DNA of 59,172 bases from Fulvivirga lutimaris (GTDB lineage: Bacteria; Bacteroidota; Bacteroidia; Cytophagales; Cyclobacteriaceae). A model generated the notes under the pieces. It worked only from the letters and a program-made list of their open reading frames with translations. It ran no database searches and was not told the DNA's origin. Both the position numbers and the translations under genes were made by a program. The first letter of the stretch is position 1. The number at the start of each line of letters is the position of its first letter. Shown in pieces: positions 9,442 to 17,929 of this stretch. The DNA is taken from the NCBI RefSeq assembly GCF_009711525.1, contig NZ_SMLV01000435.1:1-59172 (forward strand). The letters run 5' to 3'.

Positions 9442-9911
9442 TGAAAAAACTTATTCTGCTGCTTTTAACCTGTGCAGCATTTTCAGCCAATGCGCAGAAG
9501 CAGCTGCCTGATCCTGAGGCTTACTTTATGTCATTTATTGTAGAAGATATTGATACTTCTCTAAAATGGTATAAAGGCATTCTGGGGTTTGACATCATTA
9601 ATGAAATGGCCTCTGAACAAGGTGGTTACAACATCGCCATTCTAAAACGTGGCAATGTACTGCTCGAGGTAATGGAACTTAAAGATGCCCTTGCCCCTAA
9701 AAAAGAACTCGCGCAAGTTGATGGCAAACTGTATCTGCAAGGCATCTTCAAAGTGGGCTTTCAACTTGAAGATTTTGATGATTGGGTTGATTATCTAAAA
9801 AAGGAAGAGGTTGAATTTCATGGTACTGTGGTGAAAGACGAAAACCTGGGCATAAGAACGGTGATCATTAAAGACCCCGATGGCAACTACATCCAGCTTT
9901 TTGAAAAATAA
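9441..9911 (+). CDS. Exported VOC/glyoxalase-fold protein
   Basis: A 156-residue protein from the ATG at 9441, which overlaps the preceding stop codon; a longer frame from 9405 would lose the clear signal peptide (KKLILLLLTCAAFSANAQ). The mature domain has vicinal-oxygen-chelate features: MSFIVEDIDTSLKWYKGILG at the start, GGYNIAILKRGNVLLEVMEL in the middle and VIIKDPDGNYIQLFEK at the end, where the final Glu is a usual metal ligand. VOC proteins include glyoxalases, extradiol dioxygenases and resistance proteins; the substrate is unknown. Being exported and coupled to an intradiol-like gene makes a joint role in processing an aromatic or aldehyde compound possible, but this is inference. Confidence 0.8.
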   Translation: MKKLILLLLTCAAFSANAQKQLPDPEAYFMSFIVEDIDTSLKWYKGILGFDIINEMASEQGGYNIAILKRGNVLLEVMELKDALAPKKELAQVDGKLYLQGIFKVGFQLEDFDDWVDYLKKEEVEFHGTVVKDENLGIRTVIIKDPDGNYIQLFEK

Positions 9912-9928
9912 TTACTAGATTGTCCTTC

Positions 9929-10666
9929 ATGAAAACCTCGCAAAAGATCATTCTCCTGGTCCTGATCTTAGTAAGTCCAGTTTGTGCTTCTGCTCAAAAA
10001 ACTACCGATACGCTACAAACTGAATGGATTAAGGCCATAAACAGCGGTTATGCAATTAATGATTTTTATAACAATAATAGCGGCCTGCTGCTGGATGGTG
10101 AATTCATTTTGGGACAAGAATTAAGTAAAACACTTCACACTTTCATAAGGGATAATGGAGAGATAGGTAATTACGAATTATTAGAAACTCATCGGCTACG
10201 TGATAACCAGAAAATGGAGCTGGGTAAATATGCTGTAAACAACAAAACTTTCTACTCTGTAATTGGTTGGAAGCGGCTTGGTGAATGGACTAAAGAATTT
10301 GAGGTAATTTATGAGCACACACCTGTTCCCGGCAATACTGGTGATGTGGCAGCCACTGGTCGGCAAGCCTGGGAAGATTATGCCAATGAGCACCGTCCTG
10401 ACCAGATAATCAAAAATGTGAGTGCCAAAAATGGCATGTATTTTAACCGCGGCAGCCTCTACCATGGTGATGAAATTATTGAGGCTTACGGATATATGAC
10501 TAATGAAAGCTATCACATAAAACTGGAGTCAATGAGTGGCTCTATGGTTAATGAAGACACCTTCTTTGATATTGGCACCTTTCAGGTAGGTGGCAAAGGC
10601 CTGTACCTCCTCATCTGGACAAAAGAAGGTAACGACTGGAAAATATTGCTGGATTTCAACTTCTAA
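9929..10666 (+). CDS. Exported protein with two NTF2-like (SnoaL/DUF4440-type) domains
   Basis: From the ATG at 9929 (a TTG lies three codons upstream) the product has 245 residues. The first 23 or so form a signal peptide (IILLVLILVSPVCASAQ). Two weakly similar cone-shaped NTF2-like halves can be recognised: about 28-125 (TEWIKAINSGYAINDFY ... YSVIGWKRLGEWTKEFEVIY) and 140-245 (WEDYANEHRPDQIIKNV ... YLLIWTKEGNDWKILLDFNF); the second half ends with the tryptophan-lysine-isoleucine strand typical of DUF4440. The gene follows the VOC gene by 17 bases and is probably the last gene of that unit. Ligand or reaction unknown. Confidence 0.65.
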   Translation: MKTSQKIILLVLILVSPVCASAQKTTDTLQTEWIKAINSGYAINDFYNNNSGLLLDGEFILGQELSKTLHTFIRDNGEIGNYELLETHRLRDNQKMELGKYAVNNKTFYSVIGWKRLGEWTKEFEVIYEHTPVPGNTGDVAATGRQAWEDYANEHRPDQIIKNVSAKNGMYFNRGSLYHGDEIIEAYGYMTNESYHIKLESMSGSMVNEDTFFDIGTFQVGGKGLYLLIWTKEGNDWKILLDFNF

Positions 10667-10727
10667 CCTAAGATCAATTAATAAAAACGATCGTCATAAC
10701 TGAGAAATAATAACATATGAACTTATT

Positions 10728-10825
10728 GTCACTTCGACATGCAGCGCAGTGGATCCGATAGCTATCGGATGAGAAGTCTCCTCGTACTAAGGAGGAGACC
10801 TCTCGCAAAAGGCTTCGAGGTGACG
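10728..10825. repeat. Interspersed inverted-repeat element, copy 1
   Basis: The outer arms GTCACTTCGA (10728-10737) and TCGAGGTGAC (10815-10824) pair with one mismatch. Nested inside are GAGAAGTCTCCTC (10771-10783) with GAGGAGACCTCTC (10792-10804), and a perfect 18-base palindrome at 10753-10770. Similar arms recur at 53970, 58839 and near 59143. It has no coding capacity and fills most of the gap between the NTF2-like gene and the acetyltransferase gene. It resembles REP/MITE-like elements of Bacteroidota genomes. Confidence 0.75.
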
Positions 10826-10930
10826 TTGGGCTTATAAGAGACCGATTGCCAACAAAAATGACGTTACAAGGGAAGCCTCATTTGATTATTAGAACGCAAA
10901 TTTTTGGGCTAAATCCTCCATATTTACAAC

Positions 10931-11467
10931 ATGCTAACTTTTGATAATTACACCATTCGCCCATTAGAAGTCACTGATCTGGAACCTTACTTTGCTCTGG
11001 TTGAGCGGAATAGAAAACGACTTGAAGACTTTTTTACAGGTACCGTATCAAGAACTCAAGACCTTAAAGCCACAAAGGCTTTTTTAGAAGAAATAGATCA
11101 GAAGAGAAAAGACAAGCAGTACTACCCTTTCATAGTTACTGATAACAATACCGGAGCGTTTGTAGCATTCATTGATTTAAAAAATGTGGATTGGTCGATA
11201 CCCAAAACCGAGATAGGCTGCTATACTGATGCTCAGTATGCCGGCAAAGGCATTACCTCCAAAGCCATGCAGCTATTTGTTGATTACTGCTTTGAGCATT
11301 ATGGTTTCAAAAAGATATTTCTACGAACCCATCATTCCAACAAAGCCGCACAATCCATTGCCGAAAAATGCGGCTTTGAAATAGAGGGAACGATAAGAAT
11401 GGACTACAAAACCACCTCCGGTGAGCTTGTAGATTTGATTTATTACGGCAGGCTATCAAAAGCCTAA
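10931..11467 (+). CDS. GNAT N-acetyltransferase, RimJ/RimL type
   Basis: A 178-residue cytosolic enzyme with the GNAT fold. The N-terminus (YTIRPLEVTDLEPYFALVER) is the usual RimJ/RimL opening; the acetyl-CoA pyrophosphate loop is in QYAGKGITSKAM (residues 98-109), and the last strand-helix pair is SNKAAQSIAEKCGFEIEGT. The family acetylates the N-terminus of ribosomal proteins or other amines such as antibiotics; the target here is unknown. It is a stand-alone gene after repeat copy 1, with no upstream gene close enough to form an operon. Confidence 0.88.
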   Translation: MLTFDNYTIRPLEVTDLEPYFALVERNRKRLEDFFTGTVSRTQDLKATKAFLEEIDQKRKDKQYYPFIVTDNNTGAFVAFIDLKNVDWSIPKTEIGCYTDAQYAGKGITSKAMQLFVDYCFEHYGFKKIFLRTHHSNKAAQSIAEKCGFEIEGTIRMDYKTTSGELVDLIYYGRLSKA

Positions 11468-11551
11468 AATATCTTAGATTAGTAAAAAACATTAGTGAAA
11501 TAGCAGGCATGCCCGCTATCCTAATGTTGTAGGGCATAATCTACATAGCTT

Positions 11552-11967
11552 ATGGACAGAATTACAAACTCAGATACACACTTCCTACCACTTGTTAATA
11601 ACAGCAAAGAACCTCTGAGCAAACTGGGATTCGAACTTATCTCCCAAGGACCCGATATTAATGACCGGGTGATTTTTAGAGATGCAAATGGAATTATAGT
11701 TCAGCTTGTATATCAAAGATTTGATCCACCCGAAGTTTGGATAAACAGAGATGGAGAGAGTGGAAGTATTAGAGTAGACCAATTAACTGAGGAATTTTTG
11801 ACGCAAATAAACCTGCATGGAATAGGAACTCTGACAACGAAGGATTTATCAACTATTCGGATTTTAGCTTCTTTGAGGACTTTCTTATCACTTACATGCC
11901 TAAAATTTTAGAAAAGGAAAATTTTGTGGATGACATTAACGACTGGATAAGAAAATTATATAGCTAA
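11552..11967 (+). pseudogene. Frameshifted small hypothetical gene
   Basis: The first frame starts at ATG 11552 and gives a natural-looking protein (GFELISQGPDINDRVIFRDA, then FDPPEVWINRDGESGSIRVD) to about base 11810, after which it degenerates and stops at 11911. A second frame shifted by one base carries a continuous, protein-like end (NYSDFSFFEDFLITYMPKIL ... DDINDWIRKLYS) and stops at 11965-11967. Reading from the first into the second frame needs a net shift equal to one missing base at roughly 11800-11840. It may be a decayed gene or a sequencing error. The family is not recognised; no signal peptide or membrane segment is seen. Confidence 0.55.
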
Positions 11968-12120
11968 CAAAAGCCCTATAACATTCTATATAAATCATGG
12001 CTGTTCAGTAGGTTATTGTAACCTTGGTTCTTTGTAGATTGCCTCGGTACTTAATTGAAATTTTTATACTTTTAATCAGCCACGAATTTATACAGTGGCA
12101 TTATGATCAATACTTAAAAA

Positions 12121-12600
12121 ATGAAATTTGTGAAAACTGCAATATTGTTACTATTGGTGCTGTTTCAATTCCAAGCGATTGGACAGACTTTATCACGTAG
12201 CTCACTCAATGTGATTGGTTTTAATCTAGTGAGTAGTGGATTAACACTAAAACAGTCAGCTGGTGAAATATCAAATGGAATTATAGATAAAAACGGACTT
12301 GAAGGTTATATAGGCTTTATCGTTTTAAATGAAAAGATCAACGATCCTTTAGCAGTAACTTCACCAGTTATTGAGTTTCAAGTTTATCCAAACCCAACTA
12401 GCTCTACAGTAGTTATCTCATTCTCTGGCCAATTTAATGGATCAATTCAAGTGAGTGACATTCAAGGACGATTAATTGATAATTATACAATCAAGTCCAA
12501 ACAAATTGAAATCAAGAATCTTACTAAGGAACTTAACATCATCACTATTATTGATTCAAATGGATCAACTCTTAAGACCATTAAAATTATAAAGAATTAA
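12121..12600 (+). CDS. Small secreted protein with type A (T9SS) sorting tail
   Basis: A 159-residue protein with a signal peptide (AILLLLVLFQFQAIGQ). The C-terminal 80 residues form the type A sorting domain of the Bacteroidota type IX secretion system: EFQVYPNPTSSTVVISFSG, then IQVSDIQGRLIDNYTI and a terminal strand LKTIKIIKN. The short N-terminal part (SLNVIGFNLVSSGLTLKQSA) resembles the small leader modules of surface proteins with a GEI motif. The tail predicts export across the outer membrane and attachment or release at the surface. The next gene begins two bases after its stop, so both form one unit. Confidence 0.85.
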   Translation: MKFVKTAILLLLVLFQFQAIGQTLSRSSLNVIGFNLVSSGLTLKQSAGEISNGIIDKNGLEGYIGFIVLNEKINDPLAVTSPVIEFQVYPNPTSSTVVISFSGQFNGSIQVSDIQGRLIDNYTIKSKQIEIKNLTKELNIITIIDSNGSTLKTIKIIKN

Positions 12601-12602
12601 TC

Positions 12603-13940
12603 ATGAATAAAGTAATCTTTTTTATACTCTTTCTAACTTCCTATTTTTCATATGCACAGCTACCAGAGGTGTTTAATTATCAAGCTCAAGCACTTGATGA
12701 TCAAGGTGAATACATTTCTAATGAAGACATAACAATAAGAATTTCAATTATTCAGGAATCAATTGATGGACCTATTGAATACTCGGAAGCACATGTTAGC
12801 AAAACCGATCAATATGGAATCTTTTCTTTGCAAATTGGAAATGGAAGTCAGGTAATTGGAGAATTCAATTCAATAAATTGGAGTAAAAACCTGAAGTTCT
12901 TGCGAGTTGAAATGAATAAAGATGGAGGTGGATTTCTGAACTTGGGAACAACACAATTTGTTGCCGTTCCATATGCCATGGTAGCTAGAGAAGTTCTGAT
13001 AGATAACGTTAATGACAATGACGCAGATAGTACTAACGAGTTGCAATCTTTGGCTCTGAATAATAACATATTGTCACTTAGCAATTCTCATGAGCAAATT
13101 GATTTTAATGGATTTCTCAATACTGATAATCAAAACTTAGAACTAGCTGTAAATGGAAGTACCAGAAGCCTTTCCATTGAAAATGGAAATACAATTGAAT
13201 TTGATATCTCTGATGACGATGCAGATTCATCAAACGAATTGAATCAATCATTTTCTTTAGAGGGAACCTCAATTTCAATAACTGATGCAGGAGGAACAAA
13301 AACTTTAGATTTATTTCCAAAATTCTCAGATTCAGAAATTCCATTTATTTCAAATCCAGTCGCAGGGCAAATCATTTATAATACCACAACCAATAAACCT
13401 GTTTTTTTCAATGGTACAGACTGGCTAAATTTCGATGGTACAGCAGGAATATCGAGCCCATTACCTGAGGTGGGAGACTATTTATTTGGTGGCATAGTAT
13501 TTTGGATCGACCCAACAAACAAAAGAAATGGTTTAGTTGCCGCTCTTTCAGACCAAAGTACAGGTACTGAGTGGGGTTGTTATGGAACACTAATTACTGG
13601 AGCATATGGAACAGCTATTGGTACAGGTTATCAAAATACAATTGACATAGAAGCTGGATGTGCAACAGTAGGAACAGCAGCAGATTTATGTGCCAATCTT
13701 TCATTAAATGGATTCAATGACTGGTATTTACCTTCAATAGATGAACTGGATCTAATGTATAAGAATATTGGTCAAGGAAATGCCTTTGAGTTAGGAAATG
13801 TTGGTGGTTTTAGTAATGGAACCTATTGGAGTTCCACACAGGACACCGACCTTGCGCGAGTTCAGAGTTTCGGTAATGGCCTTCAGGGCACCTGGCCTAG
13901 AGGTGCCAACTATTATGTTCGAGCTATTCGGGCTTTTTAA
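12603..13940 (+). CDS. Exported surface protein with tail-fibre-like repeats and DUF1566 domain
   Basis: A 445-residue exported protein (signal peptide IFFILFLTSYFSYA). Residues 20-125 form a beta-rich module (EVFNYQAQALDDQGEYISNE) common at the start of Bacteroidota adhesins. Two acidic repeats follow, DNDADSTNELQSLAL near 137 and DDDADSSNELNQSFSLEG near 202, like those of phage tail-fibre-type surface proteins. From about 290 a DUF1566/Lcl-type domain begins (GGIVFWIDPTNKRNGLVAA; NGFNDWYLPSIDELDLMYKN; YYVRAIRAF at the end). No T9SS tail is visible, so its partner at 12121 may supply the export signal, or it stays in the envelope. Adhesion is inference. Confidence 0.75.
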   Translation: MNKVIFFILFLTSYFSYAQLPEVFNYQAQALDDQGEYISNEDITIRISIIQESIDGPIEYSEAHVSKTDQYGIFSLQIGNGSQVIGEFNSINWSKNLKFLRVEMNKDGGGFLNLGTTQFVAVPYAMVAREVLIDNVNDNDADSTNELQSLALNNNILSLSNSHEQIDFNGFLNTDNQNLELAVNGSTRSLSIENGNTIEFDISDDDADSSNELNQSFSLEGTSISITDAGGTKTLDLFPKFSDSEIPFISNPVAGQIIYNTTTNKPVFFNGTDWLNFDGTAGISSPLPEVGDYLFGGIVFWIDPTNKRNGLVAALSDQSTGTEWGCYGTLITGAYGTAIGTGYQNTIDIEAGCATVGTAADLCANLSLNGFNDWYLPSIDELDLMYKNIGQGNAFELGNVGGFSNGTYWSSTQDTDLARVQSFGNGLQGTWPRGANYYVRAIRAF

Positions 13941-14857
13941 CAATTCCTCTATTCTACACTTTACTATCTCGCTGAGGTATTCTTTATTTTTTGGGAGGGC
14001 AAAAGTCCTCCATTATTTGCTCAACTCATTTATAATAACGTTAGAAGGTTTTTGAGCAACTTGACTTCTACAACTTTTATTGGATATTCATTCAATAATA
14101 TACATTTCATGAATAGTGTCGAGCTATTTATTATTGGAATAATTTATCTATAAATTGCTATATCGAAGAAATAACATACCCATACCACGGTCTATATCCC
14201 ATGGTGGTTAGGCAGTGAGATTGGCTTTACTGCTTTCTGGCAGTACCTAACAAATCTCCGACTTTTCACATGGGAAGAAAAAGGAATGATGAAAAATCAG
14301 AGATTTTTCCTACCTTGTTTCCGACACATTAACTTACACCAACGCCACAGGATTTAGACAGGCTTTAGCCCAATAGTTTCAAGACAGGATCATTCTAACA
14401 ATAATACTTTTGACATTTTCAATTTTCGTCAACGTACAAGATTCCTTATTGGTGAATGAGGCTCGCAAAAAGATAACAGAAATAGAGAGCATTGGGCACA
14501 AAGAGGTAGTTTTGAAAAAGGTAATGTCATAATTGCCATAAGTGCAATTAATGATGGTGCCATATTTCAAAGAAGAGGAATATTTTAAAAGGACCTGCTA
14601 GCGGACTGAGTGAAAAAAAAAGGTCTGTGAAGAAACCGCGGAAACCCAAAAGTGAGTGTATGCTACTCTCTATCATTTAACCCCAAATTCAAACTCAACT
14701 GAATTTGTCATTCCATAAAAAAACCTCCCCCGAGTTAACGAAGGAGGTAAAAGCTGAAAAAAGTTGACAGGGCAGCACCGGCCAAAAAATTACAACCAAC
14801 AACCACTACGAATTGGAAAGTAAGCCGGTTTTAATGCTGCGATGTCAAATTGTGGAT
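13941..14857. other. Gene-poor stretch between surface-protein unit and dcw cluster
   Basis: There is no convincing gene in these 917 bases. I see a weak GGAGG/CCTCC hairpin at 13994-14011 just after the surface-protein gene, and a perfect GAAAAATC/GATTTTTC stem at about 14293-14311. A plus-strand frame at 14389-14532 of 48 codons encodes a signal-peptide-like start (IILTIILLTFSIFVNV) but has no ATG, GTG or TTG, so it looks like the remnant of an exported-protein gene. The dcw terminator lies at 14717-14748. The overlapping minus frame at 14379-14570 looks like a shadow. Confidence 0.5.
14717..14748 (-). terminator. Rho-independent terminator of the dcw cluster
   Basis: On the minus strand ACCTCC (14748-14743) pairs with GGAGGT (14728-14723), followed by a run of seven T. 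It lies about 110 bases past the ftsZ stop codon and is the first strong hairpin plus T-run after the thirteen-gene series. Confidence 0.75.
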
Positions 14858-16417
14858 CTAGTCCACATTATCATGCAAGAACTTGTTGTTACCCAAGATC
14901 TGATTATCATCATTTAAATTGTACTTACTAACATGCGGCTCGCTTGAGTGCGGTACATTCTGAAGTCTTACATCTTTGCGCAAAAATGCAGGAACATCCA
15001 GTTTGTCTTTAAATTCATTCGCACTCATTTCGGCTTTATTCAGCCCTTTAAGCTTGTTAATGCGCTCTTCAGCCTGCATTCTCAATCGCTCTTTGGTGCT
15101 GTTCACTTCCATCATACCGTCTTCATTGATGTGTTGATCGCTATCACCTTCGTCCACAATCTCAAACTCCTCTTCTAGCTCAGCAAACAAGCCATCTTCA
15201 CCATCTATATCATCATCTTCTACCCTGTTCTCAGGCTTTCCGAACGAATAACGTGGTGTCTCTTCTGCTGGCTCCTGCTTATCTTCTACCTCTCTTGAAG
15301 TAATCTCGTTTTGGTTGAAGTCATTAACAGTTTTGTCACCGTGAAAAAGATCTATCTGCTGTGGCGCTTCTAAGTCAAATACTCTGCGGCCATCTTCTTC
15401 TGCCTTTTTAGGCTCGTCTTTAGTGTAAAGGTTATTGCTCTGCACCTTATCAAAACCAGTGGCAATGACAGTAACTCTGATGCTTTCTTCCAAATTAGGA
15501 TCAACACCGTGGCCGAAGATCACTTCAGCTTCGTCACCTGCCTGCTCCTGGATGTATTCTGTAATTTCAGTCAGCTCATCCATTTGCAACTCTGCCTGAT
15601 CACCAGAAATAATTGAAAGCAATATTTTCTGTGCTCCATTAATGTCTCTGTTATCCAATAATGGAGAAGCCAATGCCATTTCAGCAGCTCTGCGCGCTCT
15701 GTTTTCACCTTTGGTTTCTGCAGAACCCATAACCGCTGCACCAGCGTTATACATTACTGTTTTAACATCCTGAAAATCGACATTTACATAACCTGCAACA
15801 GTAATGATCTCAGCAATACCTTTGGCAGCTGTAGTCAATACATTGTCGGCCTGAGCAAAAGCATTACCGATAGAGAGGTTACCATGGATCTCTCTCAGCT
15901 TATCGTTTAATATTACCAACACAGTATCGCAGCTATCTTTCAGTGCATCAATACCTGCCTGGGCTTGAGCTATCTTCTTTTTACCTTCAAAAGAGAAAGG
16001 TGATGTAACAATACCTACAGTAAGGATGTCCATCTCGCGGGCTATTTTAGCAATAACCGGAGCGGCTCCTGTACCAGTACCTCCACCCATTCCGGCAGTG
16101 ATAAATACCATTTTGGTATCTGTGCCTAACAGGTCTCTGATATCTTCCTTACTTTCTAAAGCGGCATTTTTACCTACTTCAGGATTGGCACCTGCACCAA
16201 GACCTTCAGTAAGGTTTACCCCTATCTGTATTTTAGCGGGTATAGCGCTTGACTTTAAAGCTTGTGAATCTGTGTTACACACAACAAATTCTACATCTTT
16301 AATACCCTGATTGAACATGAAGTTTACAGCGTTGCTTCCGCCTCCACCCACACCAATCACTTTTATGATCGATTTATGATGTTTCGGAATCTCGAATTTA
16401 TATCCATTGTCATCCAT
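14858..16417 (-). CDS. ftsZ: Cell division GTPase FtsZ
   Basis: The tubulin homologue that polymerises into the division ring at midcell. The 519-residue protein starts [10 protein letters not shown] and shows the GTP-binding core: [17 protein letters not shown] near residue 20, the tubulin signature [15 protein letters not shown] near 110 and the T7-loop region near 210 ([12 protein letters not shown]). A long acidic linker (about 330-470) follows. The conserved FtsA-binding peptide [10 protein letters not shown] is present, but about 37 further residues follow it, so the protein is longer than the 380-residue E. coli form. It is the last gene of the dcw cluster, 32 bases after ftsA and followed by a terminator. 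Confidence 0.98.
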   Translation of the reverse strand: MDDNGYKFEIPKHHKSIIKVIGVGGGGSNAVNFMFNQGIKDVEFVVCNTDSQALKSSAIPAKIQIGVNLTEGLGAGANPEVGKNAALESKEDIRDLLGTDTKMVFITAGMGGGTGTGAAPVIAKIAREMDILTVGIVTSPFSFEGKKKIAQAQAGIDALKDSCDTVLVILNDKLREIHGNLSIGNAFAQADNVLTTAAKGIAEIITVAGYVNVDFQDVKTVMYNAGAAVMGSAETKGENRARRAAEMALASPLLDNRDINGAQKILLSIISGDQAELQMDELTEITEYIQEQAGDEAEVIFGHGVDPNLEESIRVTVIATGFDKVQSNNLYTKDEPKKAEEDGRRVFDLEAPQQIDLFHGDKTVNDFNQNEITSREVEDKQEPAEETPRYSFGKPENRVEDDDIDGEDGLFAELEEEFEIVDEGDSDQHINEDGMMEVNSTKERLRMQAEERINKLKGLNKAEMSANEFKDKLDVPAFLRKDVRLQNVPHSSEPHVSKYNLNDDNQILGNNKFLHDNVD

Positions 16418-16449
16418 AATATTATTATTTAGTGGTTTGCATTAGTTGA

Positions 16450-17754
16450 CTAATAATCTTTGCCCCCATCGAGGTCATCGATTAATAATCCTTTGGTTTT
16501 GTTAAGTATTGATCTAAAAAAGTCTCCGCCTCCGGTTTCTTTTTTCTTTGCGGTAAGTTTACCGCCACCTTGCGCTGCCTTGTATCGGTCTTCTCTGTTA
16601 TCAAGGGCTCTAAAGCCAGATAACACTAAGCCAACTGAGGTAGCATACATGGGGCTCTTAACACTGTCAACCTTGCTTTTACCAAGATGCTCGTTAGGAT
16701 AACCAATTCTGGCATCCATGCCAGTCATATATTCTACCAATTGCTTCAGGCTGTTTAATTGAGAACCACCACCAGTGACTACAATGCCACCTGCCAATCT
16801 GTTCTCAAATCCTGAAGTGATTATTTCTGTATGCGCCAGTTCGATAATCTCTTCCATTCTTGCCTCTATGATGTTGGCAAGGTTTCTTACTGAGATCTCC
16901 TTTGGTGCTCTGTTTCTAATACCCGGTATAGACACAATCTCGTTAGGGCTAGCCTCTTCACCAATCGCTTTACCGAATTTAGTTTTTAGCAATTCAGCCT
17001 GATGCTGCATCACCATACAACCCTGCTTAATGTCAGAGGTGATGATGTTACCACCGAATGGTATTACAGCTGTATGTCTGATGATATTGTCATGGAAAAT
17101 GGCGATATCTGTTGTACCACCCCCAATATCGATAAGACAAATACCGGCTTCTTTCTCCTCGTCACTAAGTACCGCTATGCTTGATGCCAAAGGCTCAAGA
17201 ATCAGGTTCTCAATTTCAAGGCCTGCTCTACGCACGCATTTGTTAATGTTGTTGATCGCGTTAGTCTGTGCTGTGATCACGTGGAAGTCAGCTTCCAACT
17301 TCACCCCGCTCATCCCTACAGGATCTTTGATGCCATCTTCATAATCCACAGTGTAGTCTTGTGGCATTACGTGGATGATCTGGCTACCAGGAGGTATCAC
17401 TATGCGATACATATCATTGGTAAGCCTGTTAATGTCTTCAATAGTAATTTCGTCATCATTGGAAGATCGGGTGATGCTTCCATGATGGATAGAGCTTTTA
17501 ATATGCTGGCCTGCGATACCAACATTGACCACTCTGATATCGATACCAGATTGATCTTCAGCCTCCCGTACTGCTTTTTCGATAGCGTTTACCGTTTTGT
17601 CAATGTTGGTGACAATGCCGCGGATTACTCCGTCAGATTCGGCCTTGCCCATTCCCAAAACTTCAAGTTTGCCAAACTCGTTTTTCCTCCCCACAATTGC
17701 GCAAATTTTTGTGGTTCCGATATCGAGTCCGACTACGATTTTGTCATTTTCCAT
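16450..17754 (-). CDS. ftsA: Cell division protein FtsA
   Basis: The actin-like ATPase that anchors FtsZ to the inner membrane and recruits later divisome proteins. At 434 residues it is about the family length. The phosphate-1 loop is VGLDIGTTKICAIVGRKN (residues 8-25), the second phosphate loop is ICLIDIGGGTTDIAIF near 205 and the adenosine motif IVVTGGGSQLNSLKQL is near 325. The C-terminus ends with ILNKTKGLLIDDLDGG, a short region that could serve as the amphipathic membrane-targeting helix. It starts at an ATG and is separated from ftsQ by 175 bases of repeat-like spacer, the widest gap in the cluster. Confidence 0.97.
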   Translation of the reverse strand: MENDKIVVGLDIGTTKICAIVGRKNEFGKLEVLGMGKAESDGVIRGIVTNIDKTVNAIEKAVREAEDQSGIDIRVVNVGIAGQHIKSSIHHGSITRSSNDDEITIEDINRLTNDMYRIVIPPGSQIIHVMPQDYTVDYEDGIKDPVGMSGVKLEADFHVITAQTNAINNINKCVRRAGLEIENLILEPLASSIAVLSDEEKEAGICLIDIGGGTTDIAIFHDNIIRHTAVIPFGGNIITSDIKQGCMVMQHQAELLKTKFGKAIGEEASPNEIVSIPGIRNRAPKEISVRNLANIIEARMEEIIELAHTEIITSGFENRLAGGIVVTGGGSQLNSLKQLVEYMTGMDARIGYPNEHLGKSKVDSVKSPMYATSVGLVLSGFRALDNREDRYKAAQGGGKLTAKKKETGGGDFFRSILNKTKGLLIDDLDGGKDY

Positions 17755-17792
17755 GGTTGTAAATTTATTTTTAGTGGTTGTTTATTCTTTTT

Positions 17793-17928
17793 TAGTATTT
17801 AGTAGTCAGATATGAGTATTTAGATATCAGTATTGAGCATTCAGAATTGAAAAAATCAATTCCCATTGTTACCCATACTTTTGCAACATCTCCAGTCTCT
17901 TGTCTAATATCTCTTGTCTGACGTCTCA
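17793..17928. repeat. Degenerate short-repeat spacer between ftsQ and ftsA
   Basis: The plus strand holds several related short words (TATTTAG, CAGATAT, TATTTAGATATCAG, TATTGAGCATTCAG) and then a run of TCTCTTGTCT-type words (TCCAGTCTCTTGTCTAATAT, CTCTTGTCTGACGTCTCATT). It is non-coding. Such low-complexity spacers occur between Bacteroidota genes; here one lies inside the otherwise overlapping dcw operon. Confidence 0.45.
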
Positions 17929-17929
17929 T

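Noticed and set aside
10667-10930. The hairpin-rich gap considered as a tRNA or CRISPR repeat
   Set aside because: No cloverleaf with TTC/CCA features and no regularly spaced repeats with unique spacers; it is a single inverted-repeat element.
13798-14055. An 85-codon frame overlapping the end of the DUF1566 gene
   Set aside because: It is out of frame with a convincing domain up to 13940 and has no domain features of its own.
14379-14570. A 63-codon minus-strand frame in the gap before ftsZ
   Set aside because: The sequence has no recognised motif and is opposite a plus-strand stretch that looks more protein-like; neither is convincing as a live gene.
17281-17802. A 173-codon plus-strand frame opposite ftsA
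   Set aside because: It lies entirely antisense to a well conserved gene, has no family motifs and its residues mirror the codon bias of ftsA.
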